From the NCBI GenBank assembly GCA_963729215.1, contig CAVSND010000018.1, forward strand, positions 1-64,000: 64,000 nucleotides of DNA, written 5' to 3'. The notes beneath the pieces were generated by a model that made no database searches, had not been told where the DNA came from, and saw only the letters and a list, made by a program, of their open reading frames with translations. This document shows positions 44,312-52,473 of this stretch, piece by piece (position 1 is the stretch's first letter; every line of letters starts with the position of its first letter). The stretch is from CAVQJU01 sp963729215. GTDB taxonomy: Bacteria; Acidobacteriota; Vicinamibacteria; Vicinamibacterales; CAVVIG01. The position numbers were made by a program, and so were the translations under genes.

Positions 44312-45878
44312 ATCGCCGCACGTCGATCGCGTACTTCCGGATCTTGTAGTTCAGGATCCGCTCCGTCGCGTCCAGCAGCCGCGCCGCCTTGGCGCGATTC
44401 CCCCTCGTGGTCTTCAGCGCGTCCTGAATCAGGTCTTTCTCGTAGGCCACGATGGCGTCGTTCAGCGACACCCGCGTCACCGTGCCGGAGGCTTCAGCCG
44501 TCTGGAGCGACGGTGGCAGGTGATGCGCGTGGATGACCTGGCCCTCGCACATGAGCACGGCCCGCTCGAGCGCGTTCTCCATCTCGCGAACGTTGCCCGG
44601 CCAGTGATAGCTCACGAGCATGTCGATCGCCGGAGTCGAAATGCGCTTGATGTTCTTGCCGTGCTCGTGGGAGAACTTCTCGAGGAAGTGGTCCGCGAGC
44701 AGCAGCAGGTCGGCCTTCCGATCGCGCAGCGGCGGAACGAAGATCGTGAAGACGTTGAGCCGGTAGTAGAGGTCCTCGCGGAACGTCCCGTGCGCGAGCG
44801 CCTGCTCCATGTCCTTGTTCGTGGCGGCGATGAGCCGCACGTTCACTTTGATCGTCTCGGTCCCGCCGACGCGCTCGAACTCGCGTTCCTGCAGCACGCG
44901 CAGGAGCTTGACCTGCGTGGACAGGTTGATGTCCCCGATTTCGTCGAGGAACAGCGTCCCGCCTTCGGCCAGCTCGAAACGCCCCTTTTTCCTCTGTTCG
45001 GCCCCGGTGAACGCGCCCTTTTCGTGGCCGAACAGCTCGGCCTCGATCAGGCTTTCCGGGAGGGCGGCGCAGCTCACCTTGACGAACGGTTTCTTGGCCC
45101 GCAGCGAGTTGTAGTGAATCGCGTGCGCGATGAGCTCCTTGCCGGTGCCCGATTCTCCGCGCACGAGCACGGTCGTGTTCGTCGCCGCCACCTGCGCCAC
45201 CTGCTCGTAAACCTGGCGAACCGGTCCGCTCGTCCCGATGATGTTCGAGAAGTCGTACTTCTCCCGCAGCTCCTGCCGGAGATGCTCGTTCTCATCGACC
45301 AGGCGCCGCTTGTCCTCTTCGATCAGCCGCTGGATCTTGAGGGCCTGCGCGATCATCGACGCGACGACCCCGAGGAACTTCACGTTGCTGTCGAAGTCGC
45401 GCTCCGGCTTGTAGCGCAGATCGACGCCGAGGGCTCCGATGGCGCGCCGGTTCAGCACGACGGGCACGCACACAAAGCTCAGCTCCTGCTCGTCGCCGTC
45501 GGACCGCCGCGCCGCCCGATTGAGCATGGTCGGCTCGCGGCTGACGCGCGGCACGACGATTGGCTTCGCGGTTTCGACGACGCGTCCGGTGATGCCCTCG
45601 CCCATGCGGTACTGCACGTTCTGGGCGGGGCGGTCGAGTCCGTCAGAAGCTTCTACATACAGCTCGCCGCCTTCGCGCAGCAGCGTGACCATGCTGCGGA
45701 TGGCGCCGTGATGTTTGGCCAGCACCTCGAGCACGCGGTGCAGCGCCGATTTGAGGTTCAACGTGCCTGACAGTGCCTGGCTCACTTCGAGCAACGTCGA
45801 AAGGCGGCGGGCCTCCCGCCCCTGCGACGCCGCCGTCGTCACGCTGGTCCCCTTCATGCCGAGTCTCTCCGTTTCCAC
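44301..45878 (-). CDS. Sigma-54-dependent transcriptional activator with GAF domain (NifA-like)
   Basis: 525 residues in three parts. The N-terminal GAF sensor (about 30-185) has LLEVSQALSGTLNLKSAL and GEGITGRVVETAKPIVVP. The central AAA+ domain has Walker A GESGTGKELIA, the sigma-54-contacting loop GAFTGA, Walker B GGTLFLDEIGD and R-finger region FREDLYYRLNVF. The C-terminal Fis-type helix-turn-helix is GNRAKAARLLDATERILNYK. It activates RpoN promoters in response to a small ligand or redox cue at the GAF domain. NifA itself is one member of this architecture; no nif genes are present here, so nitrogen fixation is not implied. Confidence 0.93.
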   Translation of the reverse strand: METERLGMKGTSVTTAASQGREARRLSTLLEVSQALSGTLNLKSALHRVLEVLAKHHGAIRSMVTLLREGGELYVEASDGLDRPAQNVQYRMGEGITGRVVETAKPIVVPRVSREPTMLNRAARRSDGDEQELSFVCVPVVLNRRAIGALGVDLRYKPERDFDSNVKFLGVVASMIAQALKIQRLIEEDKRRLVDENEHLRQELREKYDFSNIIGTSGPVRQVYEQVAQVAATNTTVLVRGESGTGKELIAHAIHYNSLRAKKPFVKVSCAALPESLIEAELFGHEKGAFTGAEQRKKGRFELAEGGTLFLDEIGDINLSTQVKLLRVLQEREFERVGGTETIKVNVRLIAATNKDMEQALAHGTFREDLYYRLNVFTIFVPPLRDRKADLLLLADHFLEKFSHEHGKNIKRISTPAIDMLVSYHWPGNVREMENALERAVLMCEGQVIHAHHLPPSLQTAEASGTVTRVSLNDAIVAYEKDLIQDALKTTRGNRAKAARLLDATERILNYKIRKYAIDVRRFKA

Positions 45879-46150
45879 TCATACATTCTTGTCAATTCGA
45901 TGAATTCTTACAACACAAATGTCAGCTTACGCTGAGCCGCCGATCCCGGCATTCAGGGCTGAAGCCGACGCTTGAAGACACTTTCGTTCCACTGCCGAAT
46001 TTGCCATACCAAATTGTCTCGAGCTGGCCAGGTCCCCGAGTCCGACCATGCGGGAAATCCGCCAAAAACAGGGTGTCACACGCGATTTTGCGAGAGGGCG
46101 TCCGGCGCCCTCTGCGTGGACTGCATTTTGCTCTCCAAGATCGTCAGGTG
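45879..46150. other. 272-bp AT-richer intergenic region
   Basis: Between the sigma-54 activator start and a small plus-strand gene. Base composition is visibly lower in GC than elsewhere (TGTCAATTCGATGAATTCTT and similar stretches). The region should hold the activator's promoter, but I could not place convincing -10/-35 or -24/-12 boxes at normal distances. No stable hairpin or ORF of note. Confidence 0.5.
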
Positions 46151-46345
46151 ATGCGTATGAACGAACTTGTTGGCCGAATTCGCGCGGAGTTCCTTGAAAT
46201 GCCCGGACTGCGGCTGACGGTCGCTCAGGCGTCCCGTCTCTGGGGTCTCGACGAAGGCGCCTGCCGCCACGTGATCGACGTGCTGGTCGGTTCGTCCTTC
46301 CTGCGCTGGACAGCCGGCGGCATGCTCGCGCGCGTCAGCGAGTAA
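46151..46345 (+). CDS. Small winged-helix-like protein, 64 residues
   Basis: ATG at 46151 (an ATG at 46157 is also possible). The sequence EFLEMPGLRLTVAQASRLWG, then CRHVIDVLVGSSFLRWTAGG, reads as a small winged helix-turn-helix. Similar stand-alone domains are common in Acidobacteriota and related phyla, and I know of no functional data. It lies upstream of the convergent pyruvate kinase end, with 11 bp between them. Confidence 0.6.
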   Translation: MRMNELVGRIRAEFLEMPGLRLTVAQASRLWGLDEGACRHVIDVLVGSSFLRWTAGGMLARVSE

Positions 46346-46356
46346 CGGCCCGGCCA

Positions 46357-47769
46357 TCAGAACTGCTGGATCTTCAGGAAATTGGCGTCCGTCCGGGTGA
46401 GATCCGCGTTGACGCTGACGAGCACGACGTTGGCGTTGCGCGGCAGCCTTCCCTGGGCGACGAGTTCCTGGCCGATCAGGATGCCGGCCATCGCCACGTC
46501 CTCGCCAATCTCGGTCCGCACCGGCGTCACGCCCCAATAGAGCGACAGGCGCCGCGCCGTCACCTCATCGTCACACGCCGCGATGATCGGGGCGTGCGGC
46601 CGCAGCGCCGAGAGACGCCGCGCCGTGTTGCCGCCGCGCGTGACGGCGACGATGGCGCGCGCGTCGCTCCTGTTGGCCAGCCTGACGGCGGCGTCACAGA
46701 GGGCCTGCGTGTGATCGCTGACGTCATCGGTCGCCGCCGGTGTCGCCTCGCCCTTCCAGCCTGATTCGGCTTCCCCGATGATGGCGTCGAGCGTCTGGAC
46801 CACGCGGGCCGGAAACCGGCCGGCCGCCGTTTCACCGGCCAGCATGATCGCATCGACCCCGTCGTCCACCGCGTTCGCGGCATCGCTGACCTCGGCGCGG
46901 GTCGGCCGCGGCTCGATCGTCATCGATTCGAGCACCTGGGTGGCCAGGATCACGGGAATGCCGAGGCGCCGTGCGCGCCGGGTGATGTCCTTCTGAGCTG
47001 TCGGCACCCGTTCGAGCGGCATCTCCAGGCCCAGATCGCCGCGCGCCACCATGACGCCGTCGCAGGCCGCGAGGATCTCGTCGAGGTGCTCGAGCGCCTG
47101 CGGACGTTCCAGTTTCGCCACGAGCGGGATGTCGCCTCCGCCTGAGCCGGCTATCAGATCACGGGCCTTCTTGAGGTCGGCCGCCGTCTGCACGAAACTG
47201 AGCGCCACGAGATCCACGCCGAGCGAGAGGCCGGCCTGCAGATCCGCGACGTCTTTCGGCGTGATCGCCGACGCCGCGAGCGGGACGCCCGGCGCGTTGA
47301 TCCCTTTGTGCTCACCGAGCTGGCCGCCCTGCACGACCGTCGTCTGAATCTCGGAGCCGTTGGTCCCGTCAACGTGAAGCTCGATGAACCCGTCAGCGAG
47401 CAGCAGGCGGTCGCCCGGCTTGACGCTGCGCGCGAGGCCTTCGAACGCCGTCGACACGCGGCCGGGCCGGCCCGGCGCGGTACCGGTCGCGATCACAAGC
47501 GGTTCGCCGGCATTCAGTTGAATCGGCGTGCCGCCCTCGAGTGTGCCCGTGCGGATCTTGGGACCGCCCAGATCCTGGAGGATGGCGGCCTGCCGGCCTG
47601 CACGAGCCGCCGCGCTTCGGATACGGTGAAACGTGAGGGCCTGGCTGTCGTGGGAGCCGTGCGAATAGTTCAGCCGGAAAATATCCACGCCCGCCGACAT
47701 GAGCGCATCGATCGCGCGGTCGTTGTCGCAGGCCGGTCCAACCGTGGCGATGATCTTGGTGCGCCGCAT
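46357..47769 (-). CDS. pyk: Pyruvate kinase
   Basis: 470 residues from the ATG at 47769 (a TTG two codons upstream is in frame). RRTKIIATVGPACDN opens the TIM barrel. MSAGVDIFRLNYSHGS has substrate residues, and ILQDLGGPKIRTG, LVAKLERPQALEHLDEI, DGVMVARGDLGLEMPLERVP and EVSDAANAVDDGVDAIMLAG follow in canonical order. The C-terminal domain reads AIVAVTRGGNTARRLSALRP. Glycolytic enzyme converting phosphoenolpyruvate and ADP to pyruvate and ATP. The O-methyltransferase gene starts divergently only 19 bp away. Confidence 0.95.
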   Translation of the reverse strand: MRRTKIIATVGPACDNDRAIDALMSAGVDIFRLNYSHGSHDSQALTFHRIRSAAARAGRQAAILQDLGGPKIRTGTLEGGTPIQLNAGEPLVIATGTAPGRPGRVSTAFEGLARSVKPGDRLLLADGFIELHVDGTNGSEIQTTVVQGGQLGEHKGINAPGVPLAASAITPKDVADLQAGLSLGVDLVALSFVQTAADLKKARDLIAGSGGGDIPLVAKLERPQALEHLDEILAACDGVMVARGDLGLEMPLERVPTAQKDITRRARRLGIPVILATQVLESMTIEPRPTRAEVSDAANAVDDGVDAIMLAGETAAGRFPARVVQTLDAIIGEAESGWKGEATPAATDDVSDHTQALCDAAVRLANRSDARAIVAVTRGGNTARRLSALRPHAPIIAACDDEVTARRLSLYWGVTPVRTEIGEDVAMAGILIGQELVAQGRLPRNANVVLVSVNADLTRTDANFLKIQQF

Positions 47770-47788
47770 GTACAATCCGATCTCAATT

Positions 47789-48436
47789 ATGGGTCAAGTC
47801 GTTCCGGATGCCGTCGAGCGGTACCTGTCATCTCTTAACCGCCAGGGCGACGCCGTGCTGCAGGACATCGCGCGCGTCGGCGGCGAGCGCGATCTCCCGC
47901 TCGTGGACGCCGAAGTCGGCGCGCTTCTTCGCGTGCTCGCAACCGCCGTGGGCGCCACGCGCATCCTCGAGATCGGCACCGCCATCGGCTACTCCGGCAT
48001 CTGGCTCGCCGGTGCGTTGCCGGCCGGGGGCATGCTGTTCACGATGGAGTTCGACGAGGAACGCGCCCGGCAGGCGCGGGAGAACTTTGCAAGGGCCGGC
48101 CTGTCCGATCGTGTCAGCGTCATTGTCGGCGACGCGCAGCGGATGCTCGCGAAGGTCGCAGGCCCCTTCGATCTCATTTTCCAGGACGGCGACAAGAAGA
48201 TGTACGAGCCGATGCTCGATCGGTTCGCGGATCTGCTGCGCCCCGGCGGACTGCTCGTCACCGACAACGTGTTGTGGAGCGGCGAAGTCGTGCCGGGATT
48301 TGTGCAGAAGCCGGAAAATCCCGCGGCCGATACCCGCGCCATCGCCGCGTACAACGAGAGGCTCAACAACCACCCCGCGTTTCTGACGTCGATCGTGCCG
48401 CTTCGCGACGGCGTCGCTATTTCGGTCAAACGCTGA
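47789..48436 (+). CDS. SAM-dependent O-methyltransferase (caffeoyl-CoA type)
   Basis: 215 residues from the ATG at 47789. Motif I is ATRILEIGTAIGYSGIWLAG. The acidic residue for SAM ribose follows in LFTMEFDEERARQAR. Metal- and substrate-site residues lie in FDLIFQDGDKKMYEPMLDR and LLVTDNVLWSGEVV, matching the class I, Mg2+-dependent O-methyltransferase_3 family (CCoAOMT/TrmR-like). Small-molecule catechol methylation or tRNA hydroxyuridine methylation (TrmR) are both possible. A 4-bp gap to the amidase suggests cotranscription. Confidence 0.88.
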   Translation: MGQVVPDAVERYLSSLNRQGDAVLQDIARVGGERDLPLVDAEVGALLRVLATAVGATRILEIGTAIGYSGIWLAGALPAGGMLFTMEFDEERARQARENFARAGLSDRVSVIVGDAQRMLAKVAGPFDLIFQDGDKKMYEPMLDRFADLLRPGGLLVTDNVLWSGEVVPGFVQKPENPAADTRAIAAYNERLNNHPAFLTSIVPLRDGVAISVKR

Positions 48437-48440
48437 CGGC

Positions 48441-49769
48441 ATGACGATTCAGGAGTTCGGCGCGAAGCTGCGCGCCGGAACGATCTCGTCGGAAGAAATG
48501 GTCGAACGCTGTCTCGCTCGGATCGCGGAGAGCAATCAGGCGACGAATGCCTTCATCCTGGTGATGACGGAAGAAGCGCGGCAGCAGGCGCGCGAGGCCG
48601 ACCGCGAACTCGCCGCGGGGCACGATCGAGGACCGCTCCACGGTGTCCCGCTTTCGATCAAGGACCTGATGGACGTCCGCGGAACCGAGACGACGGCGGC
48701 GTCGCGCGTCCGGTCGGGCGCCGTCGCGCGTGAGGACGCGCGATGCGTCGCTCACCTGCGGGCGGCCGGCGCGGTCTTCGTGGGCAAGACCAACCTCCAC
48801 GAGTACGCCCTCGGCACGACGAGCGGCGATTCCGCATTCGGCGCCGTGCGCAATCCGCTGGATACGACCAGGTCACCGGGCGGCTCGAGCGGCGGATCGG
48901 CCGTCAGCGTGGCCACCGGCATGGCACTCGCGACGGTTGGCACCGATACGGGCGGCTCGATCAGGATTCCCGCCGCCTGCTGCGGCATCGTCGGCCTGAA
49001 GCCATCGATCGGCGAGGTCTCGACCGATGGTGTCATCCCGCTGTCTTCGACATTCGACCACGTCGGACCACTCGCGACGTCGGTCTCCGATGCGTGGACG
49101 ATGTTCCGTGCTCTGACGGGCGACCTGACGCCGCGACCGCTGCCCGGTGCGGCACCGTCAGCGATGAGGCTGGCCGTTCCGCGACCCTACTTCTGCGACA
49201 TGCTGGATGATGATGTTCGCGCGCGGTTCGAAGAAGCGTTGAACGCGTTCCGGGGCGCTGGCATGCACATCAGCGAGATCGCGCTCCCGCACACCGAGAC
49301 GATCGCGAACGTCTACATCCACATTTCACTCAAGGAAGCGGCGGCGTTCCACGCGCCGACGCTGGATACCGTGCCCGAGCGCTACACGCCGCCCGTCCGG
49401 CAACGGCTCGAAATGGGGCGCGGCATCCAGCAGGAAGACTACATGCTGGCGCTCGGCGGGCGCGAGCAGCTGCGGCGCGATGTGGATGCGGCGCTCGCGG
49501 GCTGCGATGCGCTTGTGCTGCCCACGCTGCCAATCCCCGCACCGAAGATCGGTGTCGAGATGGTCCAGGTCGGACCGGCCCAGCAGCCGCTGCGCAACAT
49601 GATGCTCCGGCTCACCCAGCTCTTCAACATCACCGGGCACCCGGCGATCTCGATCCCCTGCGGCCTCACGCGAGAGGGAATGCCGTGCGGCCTTCAGCTC
49701 GTGGGTCCCCGTGCGCAAACCGGGAAGCTGGTGCAGATCGCACTCGCCTGTGAGGCTGTCCTCGCCTGA
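48441..49769 (+). CDS. Amidase-signature enzyme (GatA-like)
   Basis: 442 residues with the complete amidase Ser-cisSer-Lys triad: Lys in GVPLSIKDLMDVRGTETTAA, cis-Ser in TRSPGGSSGGSAVSVATG, and nucleophile Ser in GTDTGGSIRIPAACCG. It could be the A subunit of Glu-tRNA amidotransferase, but it is shorter than typical GatA and no gatB or gatC lies nearby. A stand-alone amidase acting on small amides is the safer call. Confidence 0.85.
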   Translation: MTIQEFGAKLRAGTISSEEMVERCLARIAESNQATNAFILVMTEEARQQAREADRELAAGHDRGPLHGVPLSIKDLMDVRGTETTAASRVRSGAVAREDARCVAHLRAAGAVFVGKTNLHEYALGTTSGDSAFGAVRNPLDTTRSPGGSSGGSAVSVATGMALATVGTDTGGSIRIPAACCGIVGLKPSIGEVSTDGVIPLSSTFDHVGPLATSVSDAWTMFRALTGDLTPRPLPGAAPSAMRLAVPRPYFCDMLDDDVRARFEEALNAFRGAGMHISEIALPHTETIANVYIHISLKEAAAFHAPTLDTVPERYTPPVRQRLEMGRGIQQEDYMLALGGREQLRRDVDAALAGCDALVLPTLPIPAPKIGVEMVQVGPAQQPLRNMMLRLTQLFNITGHPAISIPCGLTREGMPCGLQLVGPRAQTGKLVQIALACEAVLA

Positions 49770-49954
49770 TCCACGTCCCTGAGCCGCTTCGCGGCGTCGC
49801 CCTGGGCTTCGCCGGTCTACTGGCCGGTGCCGCGATCGGCCCAATGCTTGAGCCTGACTGCCACTGCGGCGACCAGGGTATGGCAGGTGGCTTCTACGGA
49901 GCAATGATCGGCGCACCACTCGGCGCACTGTTTGGAGTCTGGCTCGCGAGGTAA
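49766..49954 (+). CDS. Small glycine-zipper membrane protein, start unclear
   Basis: The frame reads GVALGFAGLLAGAAIGPMLE, then DCHCGDQGMAGGFYGAM and GAPLGALFGVWLAR. Two Gly/Ala-rich membrane helices flank a Cys-x-Cys loop. The pattern is coherent and starts at the amidase stop, but no ATG, GTG or TTG precedes the first helix. A CTG at 49766 overlaps the amidase TGA and is the only near-start. The next ATG would remove helix one. Either a non-canonical coupled start or a small indel. Up to 62 residues. Confidence 0.4.
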   Translation: MIHVPEPLRGVALGFAGLLAGAAIGPMLEPDCHCGDQGMAGGFYGAMIGAPLGALFGVWLAR

Positions 49955-49971
49955 GGCAGACGGCATCTACA

Positions 49972-50613
49972 ATGGGGGCTGAGGAGCCGTCATTGTCGAT
50001 ACACGTGCACGATCGAATGCCGCCGATTCCGAAAGACCAGTGGACCGACGAACAGCGCGAGGCGGCCGCGCGGTTTGCCGGGCTTCGCGGGCAGGAAGTG
50101 TTCGGCCCGTTCGCCATCATGCTGCGCAGCCCGGAAGTCATGCTCCGCGCGGGCGCGATGGGCGACTACATGCGGTACCGAACTGTTCTGCCGCCGAGGC
50201 TGAACGAATTCATCATCCTCCTGACGGCACGGCACTGGACGCAGCAATTCGAGTGGTACGTTCACCAGCCGGCCGCGCTCAAAGCCGGGCTGAGCCCGGA
50301 CATCGTGAACGCGATCGCCCACGGACGGCGGCCCAACGGGATGTCGGACGAGGAAAAGACGGTCCACGACTTCACGCGGGAGCTGCTGCGCGGCCAGAAC
50401 GTCAGCGATCCAACCTACGCCGCCGCCGTCGCTCGATTCGGTGAACAAGGCGTTGTCGAGATGGTCGGCGTCGCCGGGTACTACACGTTTCTCTCAATGA
50501 TGATGAACATGGCCCGCACGGCCGTGCCCGCCGACAGGTACGGTCCCGGCGCTCGTTCCTCTGGAGTAGGAAACGTAGCGTCCGCCTTCAGGCGGACGTG
50601 GCCGGCCGGCTGA
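49972..50613 (+). CDS. Carboxymuconolactone-decarboxylase-like (AhpD superfamily) protein
   Basis: 213 residues. The all-helical CMD fold is visible: LPPRLNEFIILLTARHWTQQ, FEWYVHQPAALKAGLSPDIV, NAIAHGRRPNGMSDEEKTVH and VVEMVGVAGYYTFLSMMMNM. The AhpD CxxC is absent, with EWYVHQP at its place, as in CMD-type paralogues with a conserved His. The last 19 residues (RSSGVGNVASAFRRTWPAG) are not family sequence. They are encoded by the REP-like element at 50575-50626, which also supplies the stop codon. An ATG at 50017 is an alternative start. Confidence 0.82.
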   Translation: MGAEEPSLSIHVHDRMPPIPKDQWTDEQREAAARFAGLRGQEVFGPFAIMLRSPEVMLRAGAMGDYMRYRTVLPPRLNEFIILLTARHWTQQFEWYVHQPAALKAGLSPDIVNAIAHGRRPNGMSDEEKTVHDFTRELLRGQNVSDPTYAAAVARFGEQGVVEMVGVAGYYTFLSMMMNMARTAVPADRYGPGARSSGVGNVASAFRRTWPAG

Positions 50614-50626
50614 AGCCGGCCGCTAC
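50575..50626 (+). repeat. Paired REP-like palindrome (REPIN-type)
   Basis: Two hairpins face each other. GTAGCG-TCCGCC-TTCA-GGCGGA forms the first; GGCCGGC-TGAA-GCCGGCC-GCTAC forms the second. The outer ends GTAGCG and CGCTAC are themselves inverted. This is the organisation of a REP doublet (REPIN). It overlaps the 3' end of the CMD-like gene and ends 13 bp before the convergent M20 peptidase stop, so it may double as a terminator. Confidence 0.75.
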
Positions 50627-50638
50627 TTCAGGCCTGCA

Positions 50639-51643
50639 CTACGAGGACGCGAGCAGGTGCTTCGCGATCGACATGTAATGTTCCACCGCCGCGTGCAGCT
50701 CCGTGATGGATATGAACTCCTCCGCGGTGTGCGCGACGTGCACGGAGCCGGGACCGAACAGCAGCGGCTGGCCCCACGCACCGAGGAACGGGATATCGGT
50801 CGTGTAGGGAAACACGGCGGTCTCGAAGCCGGGGACCGTTTTCATTCTGACCGGCGGGACTTCGAGCACATGTTCGATCGACACGCGCGACTCGAGCGGC
50901 GCGATCGCCTTTCGAATGTCCGCCCCGGCGCCGACTGTCCGGAACATCACTTCCGCCTCCGCCGACGGCGGGACCACGTTGGGCGCGACGCCGCCGCTGA
51001 TCAACCCGATCGTGTAATGGGTTCGGCCGAGCACGCCATCCTCCGGCAGGCGTATCGCGCGCAATGCAACGAGCGCGTCGAGCAGCTTGTCGATGGCGGA
51101 CACGCCGAGCTCCGGAAACGAGGAATGAGCCGCGCGGCCCGCGGCGTGCAGCTTCACCCTGAGGATGCCGCGCGTCGCGGCGCCAAGGCGGCTCTCGGTC
51201 GGCTCGCCGTTGACCAGGAACCGTGCGCCGCGAGCCACGGTGTTGGCCAGCTTCGCGCCATCGCTGCCGCGCTCCTCGCCCACGACGAACACGAGTCCGA
51301 CGCGCGTCTCGCCTTCGCGTTTGAGCCGATCAGCCGCCGCAACCTGCGCGGCCAGGATGCCTTTCGCGTCGCACGCGCCGCGGCCATAGAGGCGATCGCC
51401 GTCCAGCCGGCTTGCAAAGAACGGCGGGACGCAGTCAAAGTGCGTGGACAGGACGACAGCGGGCGCCGCCGCCTTCGGACCGGCCGTCGCGATGACGTTG
51501 CCGCGCTCGCCGTCGACCGGTTGTTCGGTGACCTCGAAGCCCAGCTCGCGCAGATGCTGCGCGAGCCAGCGGCCGGCCTGGCCCTCGCGGCCGGTTGTCG
51601 AATCGATGTCGATGAGGCCGCGTGCGAACGCTACCGGATCCAC
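50639..51643 (-). CDS. dapE: M20 family metallopeptidase, probable succinyl-diaminopimelate desuccinylase
   Basis: 334 residues from the GTG at 51643, which overlaps the dapD end by 13 bp. Two-zinc site motifs are STHFDCVPP (His and general-base Asp), GRGACDAKG (bridging Asp), GEERGSDG (catalytic Glu-Glu) and a C-terminal HTAEEF (last His). The dimerisation domain is in the middle (AAGRAAHSSFPELGVSAIDK). ArgE, DapE and acetyl-lysine deacetylase share this fold. Its place directly after dapD in a diaminopimelate operon favours DapE, hydrolysing N-succinyl-LL-DAP. Shorter than typical DapE (about 375 residues), so I am not certain. Confidence 0.72.
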   Translation of the reverse strand: MDPVAFARGLIDIDSTTGREGQAGRWLAQHLRELGFEVTEQPVDGERGNVIATAGPKAAAPAVVLSTHFDCVPPFFASRLDGDRLYGRGACDAKGILAAQVAAADRLKREGETRVGLVFVVGEERGSDGAKLANTVARGARFLVNGEPTESRLGAATRGILRVKLHAAGRAAHSSFPELGVSAIDKLLDALVALRAIRLPEDGVLGRTHYTIGLISGGVAPNVVPPSAEAEVMFRTVGAGADIRKAIAPLESRVSIEHVLEVPPVRMKTVPGFETAVFPYTTDIPFLGAWGQPLLFGPGSVHVAHTAEEFISITELHAAVEHYMSIAKHLLASS

Positions 51644-52473
51644 GCTTCGAGCTCCGTGCGCGTGTCGGTCCGCGAATCGCGGTACTTGACGATGACCGGC
51701 GTCGCGAGCGACAGGCTCCACTCGGGCCCCTTGCCGGCAGTCACGGCGCGCGCGCCTGGCACGACGACCGCGCCCTCCGGCACGACGAGCGGCCGGTCGG
51801 CCGAAGGCCGGATGATCTCTCCCTTCACCAGGTCGTACAGCGGCGTCGATCCGGTCAACACGGTTCCGGCGGCAATCACGGCCCGCGCCTTGACGATGAC
51901 GCCCTCGTACAAGCCGGTGTTGCCGCCGACGAGGGCCTCGTCTTCGACGATCACGGGGATCGCACCGACCGGTTCGATGACGCCGCCAATCTGCGCCGCC
52001 GCGCTGACGTGGACGCGTGCGCCGACCTGGGCGCAGGACCCGACGAGGGCGTGCGAATCGATAAGCGAGCCTTCACCCACGTACGCGCCGATGTTCACGT
52101 ACATCGGCGGGATGCAGATCACACCCGGCCCGATGTAGGCCCCGTCGCGGACGGACGATCCGCCGGGCACGATTCGCACGCCGTTCGCGGCGGTGAACTT
52201 CTTCATGGGCAGGGTGTCCTTGTCGAAGAACGACCATCGCCCGTGATCCATCGACGCATCGACGATGTCGCCGAACCTGAACCCAAGCAGGATCCCCTGC
52301 TTCACCCACGCGTTCACACGCCATCCGGCCGGCGATGCCGGATCGGGTTCGGCGGCGCGCACTTCGCCGCTGGACATCGCCTGGCGGAGGCGCGCGAACA
52401 TGGCGCGGGCCGCCTCGCGGTCGGCTGACGCGCCGGCCGCGACGAGATCGGACACGTCGCTCTGGAGGCTCAT
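51631..52473 (-). CDS. dapD: 2,3,4,5-tetrahydropyridine-2,6-dicarboxylate N-succinyltransferase
   Basis: 280 residues. An N-terminal helical domain leads to WRVNAWVKQGILLGFRFGD. A left-handed beta-helix of hexapeptide repeats follows: GAYIGPGVICIPPMYVNIGA, VGEGSLIDSHALVGSCAQVG, VIVEDEALVGGNTGLYEGVI. VVPGARAVTAGKGPEWSLS ends the enzyme. Transfers succinyl from succinyl-CoA to tetrahydrodipicolinate, committing the pathway to the succinylase branch. Its ATG overlaps the dapA stop as ATGA. Confidence 0.94.
   Translation of the reverse strand: MSLQSDVSDLVAAGASADREAARAMFARLRQAMSSGEVRAAEPDPASPAGWRVNAWVKQGILLGFRFGDIVDASMDHGRWSFFDKDTLPMKKFTAANGVRIVPGGSSVRDGAYIGPGVICIPPMYVNIGAYVGEGSLIDSHALVGSCAQVGARVHVSAAAQIGGVIEPVGAIPVIVEDEALVGGNTGLYEGVIVKARAVIAAGTVLTGSTPLYDLVKGEIIRPSADRPLVVPEGAVVVPGARAVTAGKGPEWSLSLATPVIVKYRDSRTDTRTELEAWIR

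Noticed and set aside
44301..45878. Nitrogen-fixation regulator NifA
   Set aside because: Architecture alone is shared by many GAF-type sigma-54 activators; no nif genes occur in the window.
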